Shown here piece after piece: positions 1 through 6,616 of a stretch of 33,649 nucleotides of DNA. Positions within the stretch are counted from its first letter, which is position 1. Each line of letters opens with the position of its first letter. The stretch spans positions 1-33,649 of the forward strand of contig JAAVFI010000018.1 in assembly GCA_014800815.1 (NCBI GenBank), in the 5' to 3' direction. Below the pieces are notes generated by a model that saw nothing but the letters and a program-made list of their open reading frames with translations, ran no database searches and was not told the origin of the DNA. This stretch comes from Bacteroidales bacterium (GTDB lineage Bacteria > Bacteroidota > Bacteroidia > Bacteroidales > Muribaculaceae). Position numbers and translations under genes: made by a program.

Positions 1-240
1 AATACTTCTGTCTACGAGCACTAAGTCGAGCTCGGGCGTGAGGGTCATGAGCCAGTTGATGTAGCCGATGAGCACCTCGGTGGAGTCGGTGTCGGGATAG
101 TCTACTACCTGCACGTTGACGCCGCCCCGACGACGTCGCTGTCGCTCGAGGGTGAAAATGATGTTGCGCTCCCACCAACAGAGGGAACGGCCAAACCACC
201 GAGCGAATTCTGCGGTTATGTCGAGGAAGCGGCGAGACAT
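1..240 (-). CDS. Hypothetical protein, 3' end cut off by the window edge
   Basis: An open frame runs without a stop from an ATG at 240 to the left edge (80 codons), so the C-terminus is missing. The visible protein begins MSRRFLDITAEFARWFGRSL and is rich in Arg and Trp near its N-terminus, with an RQRRRR stretch around residues 33-38. It continues into a hydrophobic part around residues 60-80. I do not recognise a family. The frame also stays open upstream to an ATG at 399, passing through the 9-bp tandem repeat, which would add a Ser-His-Ala/Tyr-Thr-Ser repetitive leader. I prefer the start at 240 because the repeat looks like intergenic DNA. That this is a real gene is supported only by the uninterrupted frame and codon composition. 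Confidence 0.5.
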   Translation of the reverse strand, partial: MSRRFLDITAEFARWFGRSLCWWERNIIFTLERQRRRRGGVNVQVVDYPDTDSTEVLIGYINWLMTLTPELDLVLVDRSI

Positions 241-308
241 GCCGCGAAGATAGTATGCGGCTGACGGGAGGTGTGCGGGTAGATGTCGGTGGTGGGGAAA
301 TAGGTGTA

Positions 309-389
309 GGAGGGTATGGGAGGCGTGGGAGGCGTGGGAGGCGTGGGACGTGTAGGACGTGTAGGAGGCGTGGGAGGCGTGAGCCGTAG
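309..389. repeat. 9-bp tandem repeat, GGGAGGCGT-type units
   Basis: About eight to nine head-to-tail 9-bp units lie here. The clearest are GGGAGGCGT at 318, 327, 336 and 372, and the variants GGGACGTGT (345), AGGACGTGT (354) and AGGAGGCGT (363). The flanking units are degenerate. GGACGTGTAGG-like arrays occur between genes in many Bacteroidales genomes (recalled, not checked). A copy-number-variable spacer repeat is the simplest reading. In the minus frame it is an exact multiple of codons. Confidence 0.8.
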
Positions 390-480
390 CATCTGCCATG
401 AATCGGCGTCCTGACGGACATCACGTAGACTCTCTTGAAAATTAGCTATTTACACCCGTAGGCATTGATTAAATCATAAC

Positions 481-522
481 TCCGCGGTACATGCCGCAGC
501 GGAGCGGAGGTATGGCCGCGGA
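481..522 (-). terminator. Possible hairpin downstream of the flavodoxin gene
   Basis: Seven-base arms TCCGCGG (481-487) and CCGCGGA (516-522) can pair, and inside them CCGC (494-497) can pair with GCGG (504-507). The hairpin sits 14 bp beyond the flavodoxin stop codon in the direction of transcription. It has no clear U-tract on the minus strand, so it is only a weak terminator candidate. The rest of 241-535 shows nothing else I can support besides the tandem repeat. Confidence 0.3.
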
Positions 523-535
523 ATTATTATTCGTT

Positions 536-1258
536 TCATCGTGATATGGAGGTTTTATTTCCATTGATAATGTAGATCCCGTCTTGTAGGGTGTCAATTG
601 ATTTTGATTTATACATGAGCTGTTTTCCGGACAAAGAGTAGACTGTGAAATCAGTAACAAGGTCTTTAGCTATTGGGTTAATTCCGCTCGTCAACTTCTC
701 ATAGTCAATCTCCTTTAGCCAGCTTTCAAGCATGGAAGAGGCGTTTGAAGTCCGGGAACTGCGAATCCAGAGACTTGGATTCAAGAAACGGCCGTCGGGA
801 ATAAGACGTTTAGCATCCGCCTCGACTCCACTTATGCCACTGCTTGCGCTCGATACAATCAGCCCGATATTCTTTCCTGCCATTTCCTTGCCATTGTGAA
901 AAAGATAGGTCTGGAGAGGAGCGGCCATCTGACTCCACCACAACGGAGCCGCAATGATTATGGTATCGTATTCGTCGAGATTTACATTTACCGGGTCGAT
1001 TACGGGATATGAGGAGCTGTCGTCGGGATTATTCTTTATGGCACCGATCTGGGCACTTCCTATTGCGTAGTTGTTGGCTGCATAGTCAAGACCTTTCTCC
1101 GTCGGTTCTATTTCGACTATTTCGGCCTCTATCTGCCGGCTAAGTTCGTTGACTATCTTCTCGACATTGTTGGTATAGCTGTAATAGACTATCAGCGTTT
1201 TCGCATTGATTGACAAACAACCAATCATCATAACTAATACAAATGCTATTTTTTTCAC
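536..1258 (-). CDS. Exported flavodoxin family protein with a sorting-signal-like tail
   Basis: This is a 240-residue protein starting at GTG (1258). The start is favoured because it gives a complete signal peptide, MKKIAFVLVMMIGCLSINA (1-19). Residues 20 to about 190 form a flavodoxin-like fold: a beta strand TLIVYYSYTNN (21-31) supplies the Ser/Thr-rich FMN phosphate loop, and IIIAAPLWW gives the second flavin-side loop. The last 35-40 residues (VYSLSGKQL ... DGIYIINGNKT) resemble the C-terminal type A sorting domain of the type IX secretion system, shortened. Family flavodoxins carry electrons via FMN; export from the cytoplasm is inferred from the signal. It is the last gene of the acetyltransferase/aldo-keto reductase cassette, 15 bp after the reductase. 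Redox partner unknown. Confidence 0.85.
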   Translation of the reverse strand: MKKIAFVLVMMIGCLSINAKTLIVYYSYTNNVEKIVNELSRQIEAEIVEIEPTEKGLDYAANNYAIGSAQIGAIKNNPDDSSSYPVIDPVNVNLDEYDTIIIAAPLWWSQMAAPLQTYLFHNGKEMAGKNIGLIVSSASSGISGVEADAKRLIPDGRFLNPSLWIRSSRTSNASSMLESWLKEIDYEKLTSGINPIAKDLVTDFTVYSLSGKQLMYKSKSIDTLQDGIYIINGNKTSISR

Positions 1259-1273
1259 GTTCGCTTGTTTCTT

Positions 1274-2425
1274 TCAAAATCCTACTTGTTTCTGTTGTTC
1301 TGCATTGTAGCGATCGCCTACTACAGGGATTTGCGCTACTGCGAGTTCCAGTTCTTTCCATTCTTCGGGTGTCACATCGAAATCCAATGTCCTGAGATTT
1401 TCTTCTAAGTGCGACAACTTTGTAGTCCCGGGAATGGGAACAATAAACGGTTCCTTTTGCAGTAACCACCCAAGTGCAACCTGAGAGGTGGTCATCCCAC
1501 GCTCACGCCCAAAATCCTGCAAAGCGTTTACGATTCGTGTATTGGCCCTCATAGCTTCAGATTGAAACCGCGGAAGGGTGTGCCGGTTGTCGTTATTGCG
1601 GTCAAATACTGTGTATTCGTTTATACACCCGCCAAGGAAACCACGGTTGAGAGGACTGTAAGGCACGAATCCTATCCCCAGCTCTTTGCAGGTATCAAGT
1701 ACACCATTATCCTCTACAAGTCTGTGCATCAAGTGGTATTCGCTTTGGATAGCTGTAAGCGGACATACCGCATGAGCCTTACGGATTGTTTCAGGACTGA
1801 CCTCACACAAACCCCAGTGAAGCACCTTCCCCTCCTTCATCAAATCACTGATTGTACCTGCTACATCCTCTATTGGAGTATTAGGGTCAAACCTATGCTG
1901 ATAGAATATGGGGATGCAATCAGTCTTCAATCGACGCAGTGACTCCTCACAGTATCGGCGCACAGTGGCAGGGCTACTGTCCTGACGTCCTGTTCCTTTC
2001 CCATTTACAACCTCATGTCCGAATTTTGTGGTGACGTTGATCCTTCCGTGAAACTCCGATAAGGCTTCCCCTGCAAGAATCTCATTCGTCAACGGGCCAT
2101 AGATGATTGCTGTGTCAAAAAGCGTGATGCCTCTGTCAACAGCCTCATGCAGAAGACGGATGCATTGTTTCTTATCCGGGTGTTGCGAACGGTTATAGGT
2201 CATACCCATCACTCCGAATCCGAGAGCCGATACATCGAAAGCAGCCTTACCGGAACCAAGAGTGCGGACAGGAAGACTTCCTGACATAGGATTGCTTGGT
2301 TTACGCTCAACAATATTGGTAGCCGCCATCACTTTATTACAGGCAGGATCCAAAGCTATCGCACCCATTGTCAATCCGAGTGTCTTAAGGAATCCTCTTC
2401 GGCTAAATTTATTTTCACTCATCAT
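1274..2425 (-). CDS. Aldo/keto reductase with Tat signal
   Basis: This is a 383-residue NAD(P)H-dependent aldo/keto reductase. The N-terminus carries a twin-arginine signal, with SRRGFLKT at residues 8-15 followed by a hydrophobic stretch, so a folded, cofactor-loaded enzyme is probably exported. The catalytic tetrad is visible as D104 and Y109 (FDTAIIYG), K134 (TTKFG) and H177 (YQHRFD). The C-terminal GWLLQKEPFIVPIPGTTKL region matches the cofactor phosphate-binding end of the family. ATG codons occur at residues 1 and 2. The gene overlaps the upstream acetyltransferase by 4 bp (ATGA), which implies translational coupling. Pairing with a flavodoxin and an AraC regulator recurs in Bacteroidales (recalled). 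The natural substrate cannot be read from sequence. Confidence 0.92.
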   Translation of the reverse strand: MMSENKFSRRGFLKTLGLTMGAIALDPACNKVMAATNIVERKPSNPMSGSLPVRTLGSGKAAFDVSALGFGVMGMTYNRSQHPDKKQCIRLLHEAVDRGITLFDTAIIYGPLTNEILAGEALSEFHGRINVTTKFGHEVVNGKGTGRQDSSPATVRRYCEESLRRLKTDCIPIFYQHRFDPNTPIEDVAGTISDLMKEGKVLHWGLCEVSPETIRKAHAVCPLTAIQSEYHLMHRLVEDNGVLDTCKELGIGFVPYSPLNRGFLGGCINEYTVFDRNNDNRHTLPRFQSEAMRANTRIVNALQDFGRERGMTTSQVALGWLLQKEPFIVPIPGTTKLSHLEENLRTLDFDVTPEEWKELELAVAQIPVVGDRYNAEQQKQVGF

Positions 2426-3006
2426 AGCTCAATCTTCTTGATAATACGTGCAGGATTTCCGGCAACTATTGTCATCGGAGGAACATCGTGTGTGACGACA
2501 CTCTGTGCTCCCACAATAGCACCGTAACCTATTCTGACTCCGGGTAGAATCGTAGAGTTGATGCCGATCCATACCTTATCCTCTATCACGATAGGACGAC
2601 CGTAAGTCGCGCTGCGGTTGTCCGGATTTACATCATGGTTGATGGTGATAAGGTTGCACTTCGGACCGATGAAGACACCATTGCCGATAGTAATCTGACC
2701 GCGACCGAAGAAGGTGCAGCACTGCTGTATGAAACAGTCTTCGCCTATAGTTACGGGTTTGCCGTAGTCAATATAGAACGGGGGAAGCACTGTGGTGCTT
2801 TCGGGGAGGGGCTTTCCAAGTATCTCTCCCATAAGTTCGTGTACGCGTTTCTGATCACGGATACTTACAGTGGAAAGTTCCTGAGCAGTTTCCATGCACG
2901 AAAAAATGTCATTAATCAGTAGTTCGTATCCCGGCTCGTTGGGTGATATGACTTCACCGTTACGGTCTCTTTCAAATATATTTTCCATATCTTGAATTTT
3001 TTTCAT
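2422..3006 (-). CDS. Sugar O-acetyltransferase, left-handed beta-helix (maltose/galactoside type)
   Basis: This is a 194-residue acetyl-CoA-dependent transferase of the hexapeptide-repeat superfamily. Repeated [LIV]-G-x4 rungs run from about residue 85 onwards (VTIGEDCFI, ITIGNGVFI, VWIGINSTI, VRIGYGAIVG). The active-site His lies in the LITINHD segment, and the family ending VAGNPARIIKKI is intact. The start at 3006 gives MKKIQDMENIFERD. An in-frame ATG at 2988 (MENIFERD) matches where I recall homologues beginning. It may be the true start, because the nearest promoter-like box would put transcription initiation at about 3005. First gene of the cassette; the acceptor substrate is unknown. 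Confidence 0.88.
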   Translation of the reverse strand: MKKIQDMENIFERDRNGEVISPNEPGYELLINDIFSCMETAQELSTVSIRDQKRVHELMGEILGKPLPESTTVLPPFYIDYGKPVTIGEDCFIQQCCTFFGRGQITIGNGVFIGPKCNLITINHDVNPDNRSATYGRPIVIEDKVWIGINSTILPGVRIGYGAIVGAQSVVTHDVPPMTIVAGNPARIIKKIEL

Positions 3007-3010
3007 GATG

Positions 3011-3018
3011 CAAAATTA
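3011..3018 (-). promoter_or_regulatory. -7 promoter box for the acetyltransferase cassette
   Basis: On the minus strand TAATTTTG fits the Bacteroidota -7 consensus TAnnTTTG. No TTG lies 19-20 nt upstream; that position falls inside the terminator stem of the AraC gene. A missing -33 box is compatible with activator dependence, perhaps on the neighbouring AraC protein (inference). Confidence 0.45.
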
Positions 3019-3023
3019 CATCC

Positions 3024-3053
3024 AAAAAAATAGCCTCGCTTTGTTGCGAGGCT
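3024..3053 (-). terminator. Intrinsic terminator of the AraC gene
   Basis: An 8-bp perfect stem, AGCCTCGC (3032-3039) with GCGAGGCT (3046-3053), has a 6-nt loop. On the minus strand it is followed by one A and seven Ts (3030-3024). It lies 21 bp after the AraC stop codon. Confidence 0.85.
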
Positions 3054-3074
3054 CAAACTATTTTGTCGTGAAGA

Positions 3075-3896
3075 TCAAATTGCAGACAGTGTCGGAGCAA
3101 TGCCATACATCTCTTTATAGAGTTTTGAGAAGTGCGAAAGGTTCTTGAAACCCACCTCGAAACATATATCCGATACTTTTCTGCCACCTTTAAGGATTAG
3201 GTCACGGGCGGCTTCCAGTCGCCGGCGTATCAGCCATTTCTGAGGTGTGAGCTCACTTACCTTTTTGAAATCCCTTTTGAAAGTCGCAAGGCTGCGTCCT
3301 GTGTAATATGCAATTTCCTCCATAGATAGTTCGCTCATGTAGTTCTTCTCCATGAAATCCACAATATCTATCTTCCAAGGTTCGACGAAATCAAAAAGCG
3401 AAGCGTATAGGTTAACATCGGTCTTAAGGATAGCCAGCATACCTTCGTTCATCTTTATTTTCAGGACGTCTTCATCCGGCTGTACCCCTTCATCAAAATA
3501 AGGGACCAATGATTCAAAAAGACTTCTGACATCAAGCCGATTGGAGGGAAACTTCATCAGACTTATTTTTTCTCTCTTGGAGTCGGCCGGGATGTCGCGC
3601 TGATTTATCGTCTGATAAAATTCCTTTAAAAAGTTTCGTGAGAATTTCATGACCACAGAACGGTAAGGCTTGTTTTCCGATGCCCGTTTCTGAAGCCACA
3701 TTCTGTTATCGCGGCGCATGAAAGCACAATCTCCCGTACGCAGGATTGTTTTTTTCCCACCATCAGTGATTTCCAATTCGCCGGAGAGGATATATATCAG
3801 AGTGTGCTCACGGTTGCAGTGGGCGCAACCGCGATCATCCGTGAAAAAGCTCGCAATGAAAACATTTGAGCAGTCAAAAACATCAAGTCTTTCCAT
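3075..3896 (-). CDS. AraC family transcriptional regulator
   Basis: This is a 273-residue regulator. Residues about 15-95 form an N-terminal cupin-like sensor (HTLIYILSGELEI, then GDCAFMRRD). Residues about 170-270 hold the AraC/XylS double helix-turn-helix, with LSMEEIAYYTGRSLATFKRDF as the first helix pair and KVSDICFEVGFKNLSHFSKLY as the second, carrying the family signature. The N-terminal CAHCNREH cysteine/histidine cluster (about 24-31) could bind metal or sense redox state, which would fit the redox genes downstream, but that is speculation. It has its own terminator, so it is transcribed separately from the cassette it probably controls. Confidence 0.92.
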   Translation of the reverse strand: MERLDVFDCSNVFIASFFTDDRGCAHCNREHTLIYILSGELEITDGGKKTILRTGDCAFMRRDNRMWLQKRASENKPYRSVVMKFSRNFLKEFYQTINQRDIPADSKREKISLMKFPSNRLDVRSLFESLVPYFDEGVQPDEDVLKIKMNEGMLAILKTDVNLYASLFDFVEPWKIDIVDFMEKNYMSELSMEEIAYYTGRSLATFKRDFKKVSELTPQKWLIRRRLEAARDLILKGGRKVSDICFEVGFKNLSHFSKLYKEMYGIAPTLSAI

Positions 3897-3914
3897 ATCA
3901 AGAGATTTACGCTA

Positions 3915-3922
3915 CAAAGTTA
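3915..3922 (-). promoter_or_regulatory. Possible -7 box of the AraC gene
   Basis: TAACTTTG on the minus strand, 19 bp before the AraC start codon, fits TAnnTTTG. No TTG stands at the 19-20 nt spacing, so support is partial. Confidence 0.4.
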
Positions 3923-4020
3923 ATATAAAATTTCAAGATTAGCTTTGCTGAGAAGCTCATTTTTTCATCATTATGTCATCACCAATTATATCGTCAGCCA
4001 AATCGCAGGCGAGTTTAGGC

Positions 4021-4056
4021 ATGAAGCGGGCCCCGAATGGTCGGGGCCCGCTTCAT
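4021..4056. repeat. Perfect 16-bp inverted repeat downstream of the sigma factor gene
   Basis: ATGAAGCGGGCCCCGA (4021-4036) is exactly complementary to TCGGGGCCCGCTTCAT (4041-4056) across a 4-nt loop. There is no T-run on either side, so it does not look like a classical terminator in either direction. It may still end the sigma factor transcript or act as an RNA-stabilising 3' structure. Confidence 0.8.
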
Positions 4057-4057
4057 A

Positions 4058-4137
4058 CTTGAATGGTGGTTATGAAAATATTGCCTTAATCGGCTGAATT
4101 TTGGTTATGTAGATTGTAGCTTGAATAGTGGTTATGA
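4058..4137. repeat. Three imperfect 18-bp direct repeats
   Basis: CTTGAATGGTGGTTATGA (4058-4075), GCTGAATTTTGGTTATGT (4093-4110) and CTTGAATAGTGGTTATGA (4120-4137) share a CTGAAT..TGGTTATG core. They sit between the sigma factor stop codon and the palindrome. Function unknown. Confidence 0.65.
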
Positions 4138-4176
4138 GCTTCTTGGAAGCGTAAAAGGGGAGAGGGAGGGTGCGGA

Positions 4177-4680
4177 TTAGCGGTAGTCGCTGAAACGCTG
4201 CTGGAGGCGCTTGCGGGCAGTGAAGATGCGGCTCTTCACGGTGCCGAGGGGGAGGCCGATGTGGTCGGCGATTTCGTCGTATTTATATCCGGCTACGTGC
4301 ATCGAGAAGGGGATGCGGTATTCGTCGGAGAATTCGTTGATAGCAGAGTGGATTTCAGCGGCGGTGTAGCTACCTTCGGGAGTATCGAGGCCTGAATCCT
4401 GACTGAGGTTGAGGTGATAGAGGTTGTCGGTGGTATCTACAACTGTAGCAGCACGAGCAACACGACGGTAGTTGTTGATGAAGATGTTGCGCATGATAGT
4501 GAACACCCAACCTTTGAAGTTTGTTCCTTCGGCGTACTTTTCCTCGTTGTCGAGTGCCTTGAGGGTTGTGTCCTGGAGGAGGTCGTATGCGTCGTCGCGG
4601 TTAGAAGTAAGCATGTATGCGAAGTTAAGCATGTTGCTCTGGAGATCCATGAGGTTCTGTTGGAATTTTACGCTTGCCAT
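4177..4680 (-). CDS. ECF-type RNA polymerase sigma factor
   Basis: This is a 167-residue sigma-70 family factor containing only regions 2 and 4, as expected for the extracytoplasmic-function class. Region 2 (about residues 10-75) has the DAYDLLQDTTLKAL helix and the TNFKGWVFTIMRNIFIN core-binding/-10 segment. Region 4 (about 110-162) has the HTH YDEIADHIGLPLGTVKSRI for the -35 box. No anti-sigma gene is adjacent: the next gene on this strand is the AraC regulator. It therefore resembles the stand-alone Bacteroidales ECF factors rather than FecI/FecR pairs. It is read from a well-formed promoter 50 bp upstream. Confidence 0.93.
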   Translation of the reverse strand: MASVKFQQNLMDLQSNMLNFAYMLTSNRDDAYDLLQDTTLKALDNEEKYAEGTNFKGWVFTIMRNIFINNYRRVARAATVVDTTDNLYHLNLSQDSGLDTPEGSYTAAEIHSAINEFSDEYRIPFSMHVAGYKYDEIADHIGLPLGTVKSRIFTARKRLQQRFSDYR

Positions 4681-4729
4681 AGTGGTTGAATTTTTGAGGT
4701 TGAAGTAGTAGTTTTTTTGTTTCGATGCT

Positions 4730-4759
4730 CAAAGTTACTGCCGATTTTGCCATTTGCAA
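4730..4759 (-). promoter_or_regulatory. Promoter of the ECF sigma factor gene
   Basis: On the minus strand the -33 TTG (4759-4757), a 19-nt spacer and the -7 box TAACTTTG (4737-4730) match the Bacteroidota sigma-ABfr consensus. Transcription would start near 4724, giving a leader of about 45 nt. Confidence 0.7.
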
Positions 4760-4843
4760 GTTTTTAAACGTTAACGTATGTTAATGAAATAATTTTCTTA
4801 AAAAGTTCATTTTATTATACTGATTTACAATGTTTTAAATTTA

Positions 4844-4897
4844 TTACATTTTGTTACATAGTTGTTACATATGGCTATGTGTAATATTTTTGTAACA
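4844..4897. repeat. Helically phased TTACAT repeats between the sigma factor gene and nadB
   Basis: TTACAT occurs at 4844, 4854 and 4865, spaced 10 and 11 bp, within two copies of TTGTTACATA (4851-4860, 4862-4871). An inverted partner TATGTGTAA (4876-4884) and TGTAACA (4891-4897) follow. This is the layout of a protein-binding operator in a divergent promoter region. Nothing else is visible in 4681-5001 apart from the two promoters and general AT-richness. Confidence 0.55.
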
Positions 4898-4974
4898 GCA
4901 AATACACTCAAAAGCCATTACTCGAGAGGGGTAAATTTTCATGCCAAACAGCACCAAGTATAAGCAATTTTAAG

Positions 4975-4982
4975 TAAATTTG
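4975..4982 (+). promoter_or_regulatory. -7 promoter box of nadB
   Basis: TAAATTTG lies 19 bp before the nadB ATG and fits TAnnTTTG. No clear TTG is present 19-20 nt upstream. Confidence 0.45.
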
Positions 4983-5001
4983 CGAGGTTAAACAACATGA
5001 A

Positions 5002-6588
5002 ATGAGATACCATTACGATTACCTTGTGATAGGTTCGGGCATAGCGGGTATGAGCTTTGCCCTGAAGGTAGCAGGAGAGGGTGCCAAAGTGGCCCTGATC
5101 TGTAAGTCTACTCTCGAAGAGGCCAACACCGCTCTCGCGCAGGGAGGTGTAGCTTCGGTGACTAATCTCGAAGTCGACGACTTCGACAAACATATACACG
5201 ATACTATGGTTGCCGGCGACTGGCTGAGCGACCCCAAAGCCGTCGAAAAGGTGGTGAAAGGTGCCCCCGAGCAGATACGCCAGCTCCTGAAATGGGGAGT
5301 TGACTTCGACCGCCGCGAAGACGGTGAGTTCGACCTGCACCGCGAGGGCGGCCACAGCGAGTTCCGCATTCTCCACCATGCCGACAATACCGGCTTTGAG
5401 ATTCAGGAGAGTCTCATCCGCGCCGTGAAGGCCAATCCTTATATAGATGTATATGAGGAGCACTTCGCTATCGAAATCATCACGCAGCATCACCTGGGCA
5501 AAATAGTGTCGCGCCGCAGCCGCGATATAACATGCTATGGCGCATACGTGCTCGACGAGGCAACGGGCAATGTGGATACTTTCCTTGCCAAAATCACGGT
5601 AATGGCAACGGGCGGTGTCGGTGCCGTGTACCAGACCACTACAAACCCGCTCGTAGCTACGGGCGACGGCATAGCAATGGTGTACCGCGCCAAGGGTACT
5701 GTGGCGGATATGGAGTTCATCCAGTTTCACCCCACTGCCCTCTTCCACCCCGGCGACCGCCCCTCATTCCTCATAACCGAGGCTATGCGCGGCTACGGTG
5801 CCGTGCTCCGCAACCTCAAGGGCGAGGAGTTTATGCACAAGTATGACCCGCGTCTCTCGCTTGCTCCCCGCGACATAGTGGCGAGGGCTATCGACTCGGA
5901 GATGAAGCTGTACGGCGACGACCACGTATATCTCGACGTAACACACAAAGACCCCGAAGAGACGCGCAAGCACTTCCCCAACATTTACCGCAAGTGCCTC
6001 GAGCTCGGCATAGACATAACCAAAGATTATATACCCGTGGCTCCTGCCGCTCACTATCTCTGCGGCGGCATAACGGTGGACCTCAACGGCGAGTCGAGCA
6101 TCAGCCACCTCTACGCACTCGGCGAGTGCTCGTGCACCGGTCTGCACGGCGGCAACCGCCTGGCCTCGAATTCACTCATCGAGGCTGTGGTATATGCCGA
6201 CGCTGCCGCCAAGCACGCCACCGACGAGGTAGCACACATCTCGTTCCGCGACGACGTGCCCGACTGGAACGACGAAGGCACAAGCCATAATGAGGAGATG
6301 GTGCTCATCACCCAGAGCATACGCGAGGTGAACCAGATAATGGGAACATACGTGGGTATCGTGCGCTCAAATCTGCGCCTCGACCGCGCATGGAACCGCC
6401 TCGACATCCTCTACGAGGAGACCGAACGACTCTTCAAGTGCTCGAAGGCTTCGCGCGAAATATGCGAGCTCCGCAATATGATAAATGTGGGCTACCTGAT
6501 AATGCGCCAGGCAAAGGAACGCCGCGAGTCACGCGGTCTCCATTATACTCTGGATTATCCGCCCGTGGCTCACGGCGAGAATAAGTAA
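5002..6588 (+). CDS. nadB: L-aspartate oxidase
   Basis: This 528-residue FAD enzyme oxidises L-aspartate to iminoaspartate, the first step of de novo NAD synthesis, in the cytoplasm. The dinucleotide-binding GSGIAG is at residues 11-16. ALAQGGVAS, HREGGHSEFRILH and ATGGVGAVY follow, as do MEFIQFHPTAL and the late FAD signature GLHGGNRLASNSLIEAVV (about 380-397). Length matches the family (about 530-540). HREGGHS and FHPTAL favour NadB over the related FrdA/SdhA flavoproteins. The ATG at 4997 hits a stop after two codons, so 5002 is the start. nadA and nadC are not adjacent; the gene stands alone, convergent with the protease gene. Confidence 0.95.
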   Translation: MRYHYDYLVIGSGIAGMSFALKVAGEGAKVALICKSTLEEANTALAQGGVASVTNLEVDDFDKHIHDTMVAGDWLSDPKAVEKVVKGAPEQIRQLLKWGVDFDRREDGEFDLHREGGHSEFRILHHADNTGFEIQESLIRAVKANPYIDVYEEHFAIEIITQHHLGKIVSRRSRDITCYGAYVLDEATGNVDTFLAKITVMATGGVGAVYQTTTNPLVATGDGIAMVYRAKGTVADMEFIQFHPTALFHPGDRPSFLITEAMRGYGAVLRNLKGEEFMHKYDPRLSLAPRDIVARAIDSEMKLYGDDHVYLDVTHKDPEETRKHFPNIYRKCLELGIDITKDYIPVAPAAHYLCGGITVDLNGESSISHLYALGECSCTGLHGGNRLASNSLIEAVVYADAAAKHATDEVAHISFRDDVPDWNDEGTSHNEEMVLITQSIREVNQIMGTYVGIVRSNLRLDRAWNRLDILYEETERLFKCSKASREICELRNMINVGYLIMRQAKERRESRGLHYTLDYPPVAHGENK

Positions 6589-6616
6589 AATCTCGGAAGT
6601 TTAGACCCCGCTTTCC

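Noticed and set aside
309-389. CRISPR array
   Set aside because: Units are contiguous 9-mers without spacers, and no cas genes are nearby.
4021-4056. Ordinary intrinsic terminator for the sigma factor gene
   Set aside because: The stem is perfect, but no T-run follows on either strand; kept as an inverted repeat instead.
4177-4680. Sigma factor as regulator of the PUL (ECF/anti-sigma pair)
   Set aside because: No FecR-like anti-sigma gene is present, SusC lacks an STN signalling domain, and the PUL lies 14 kb away with its own SusR-like regulator.
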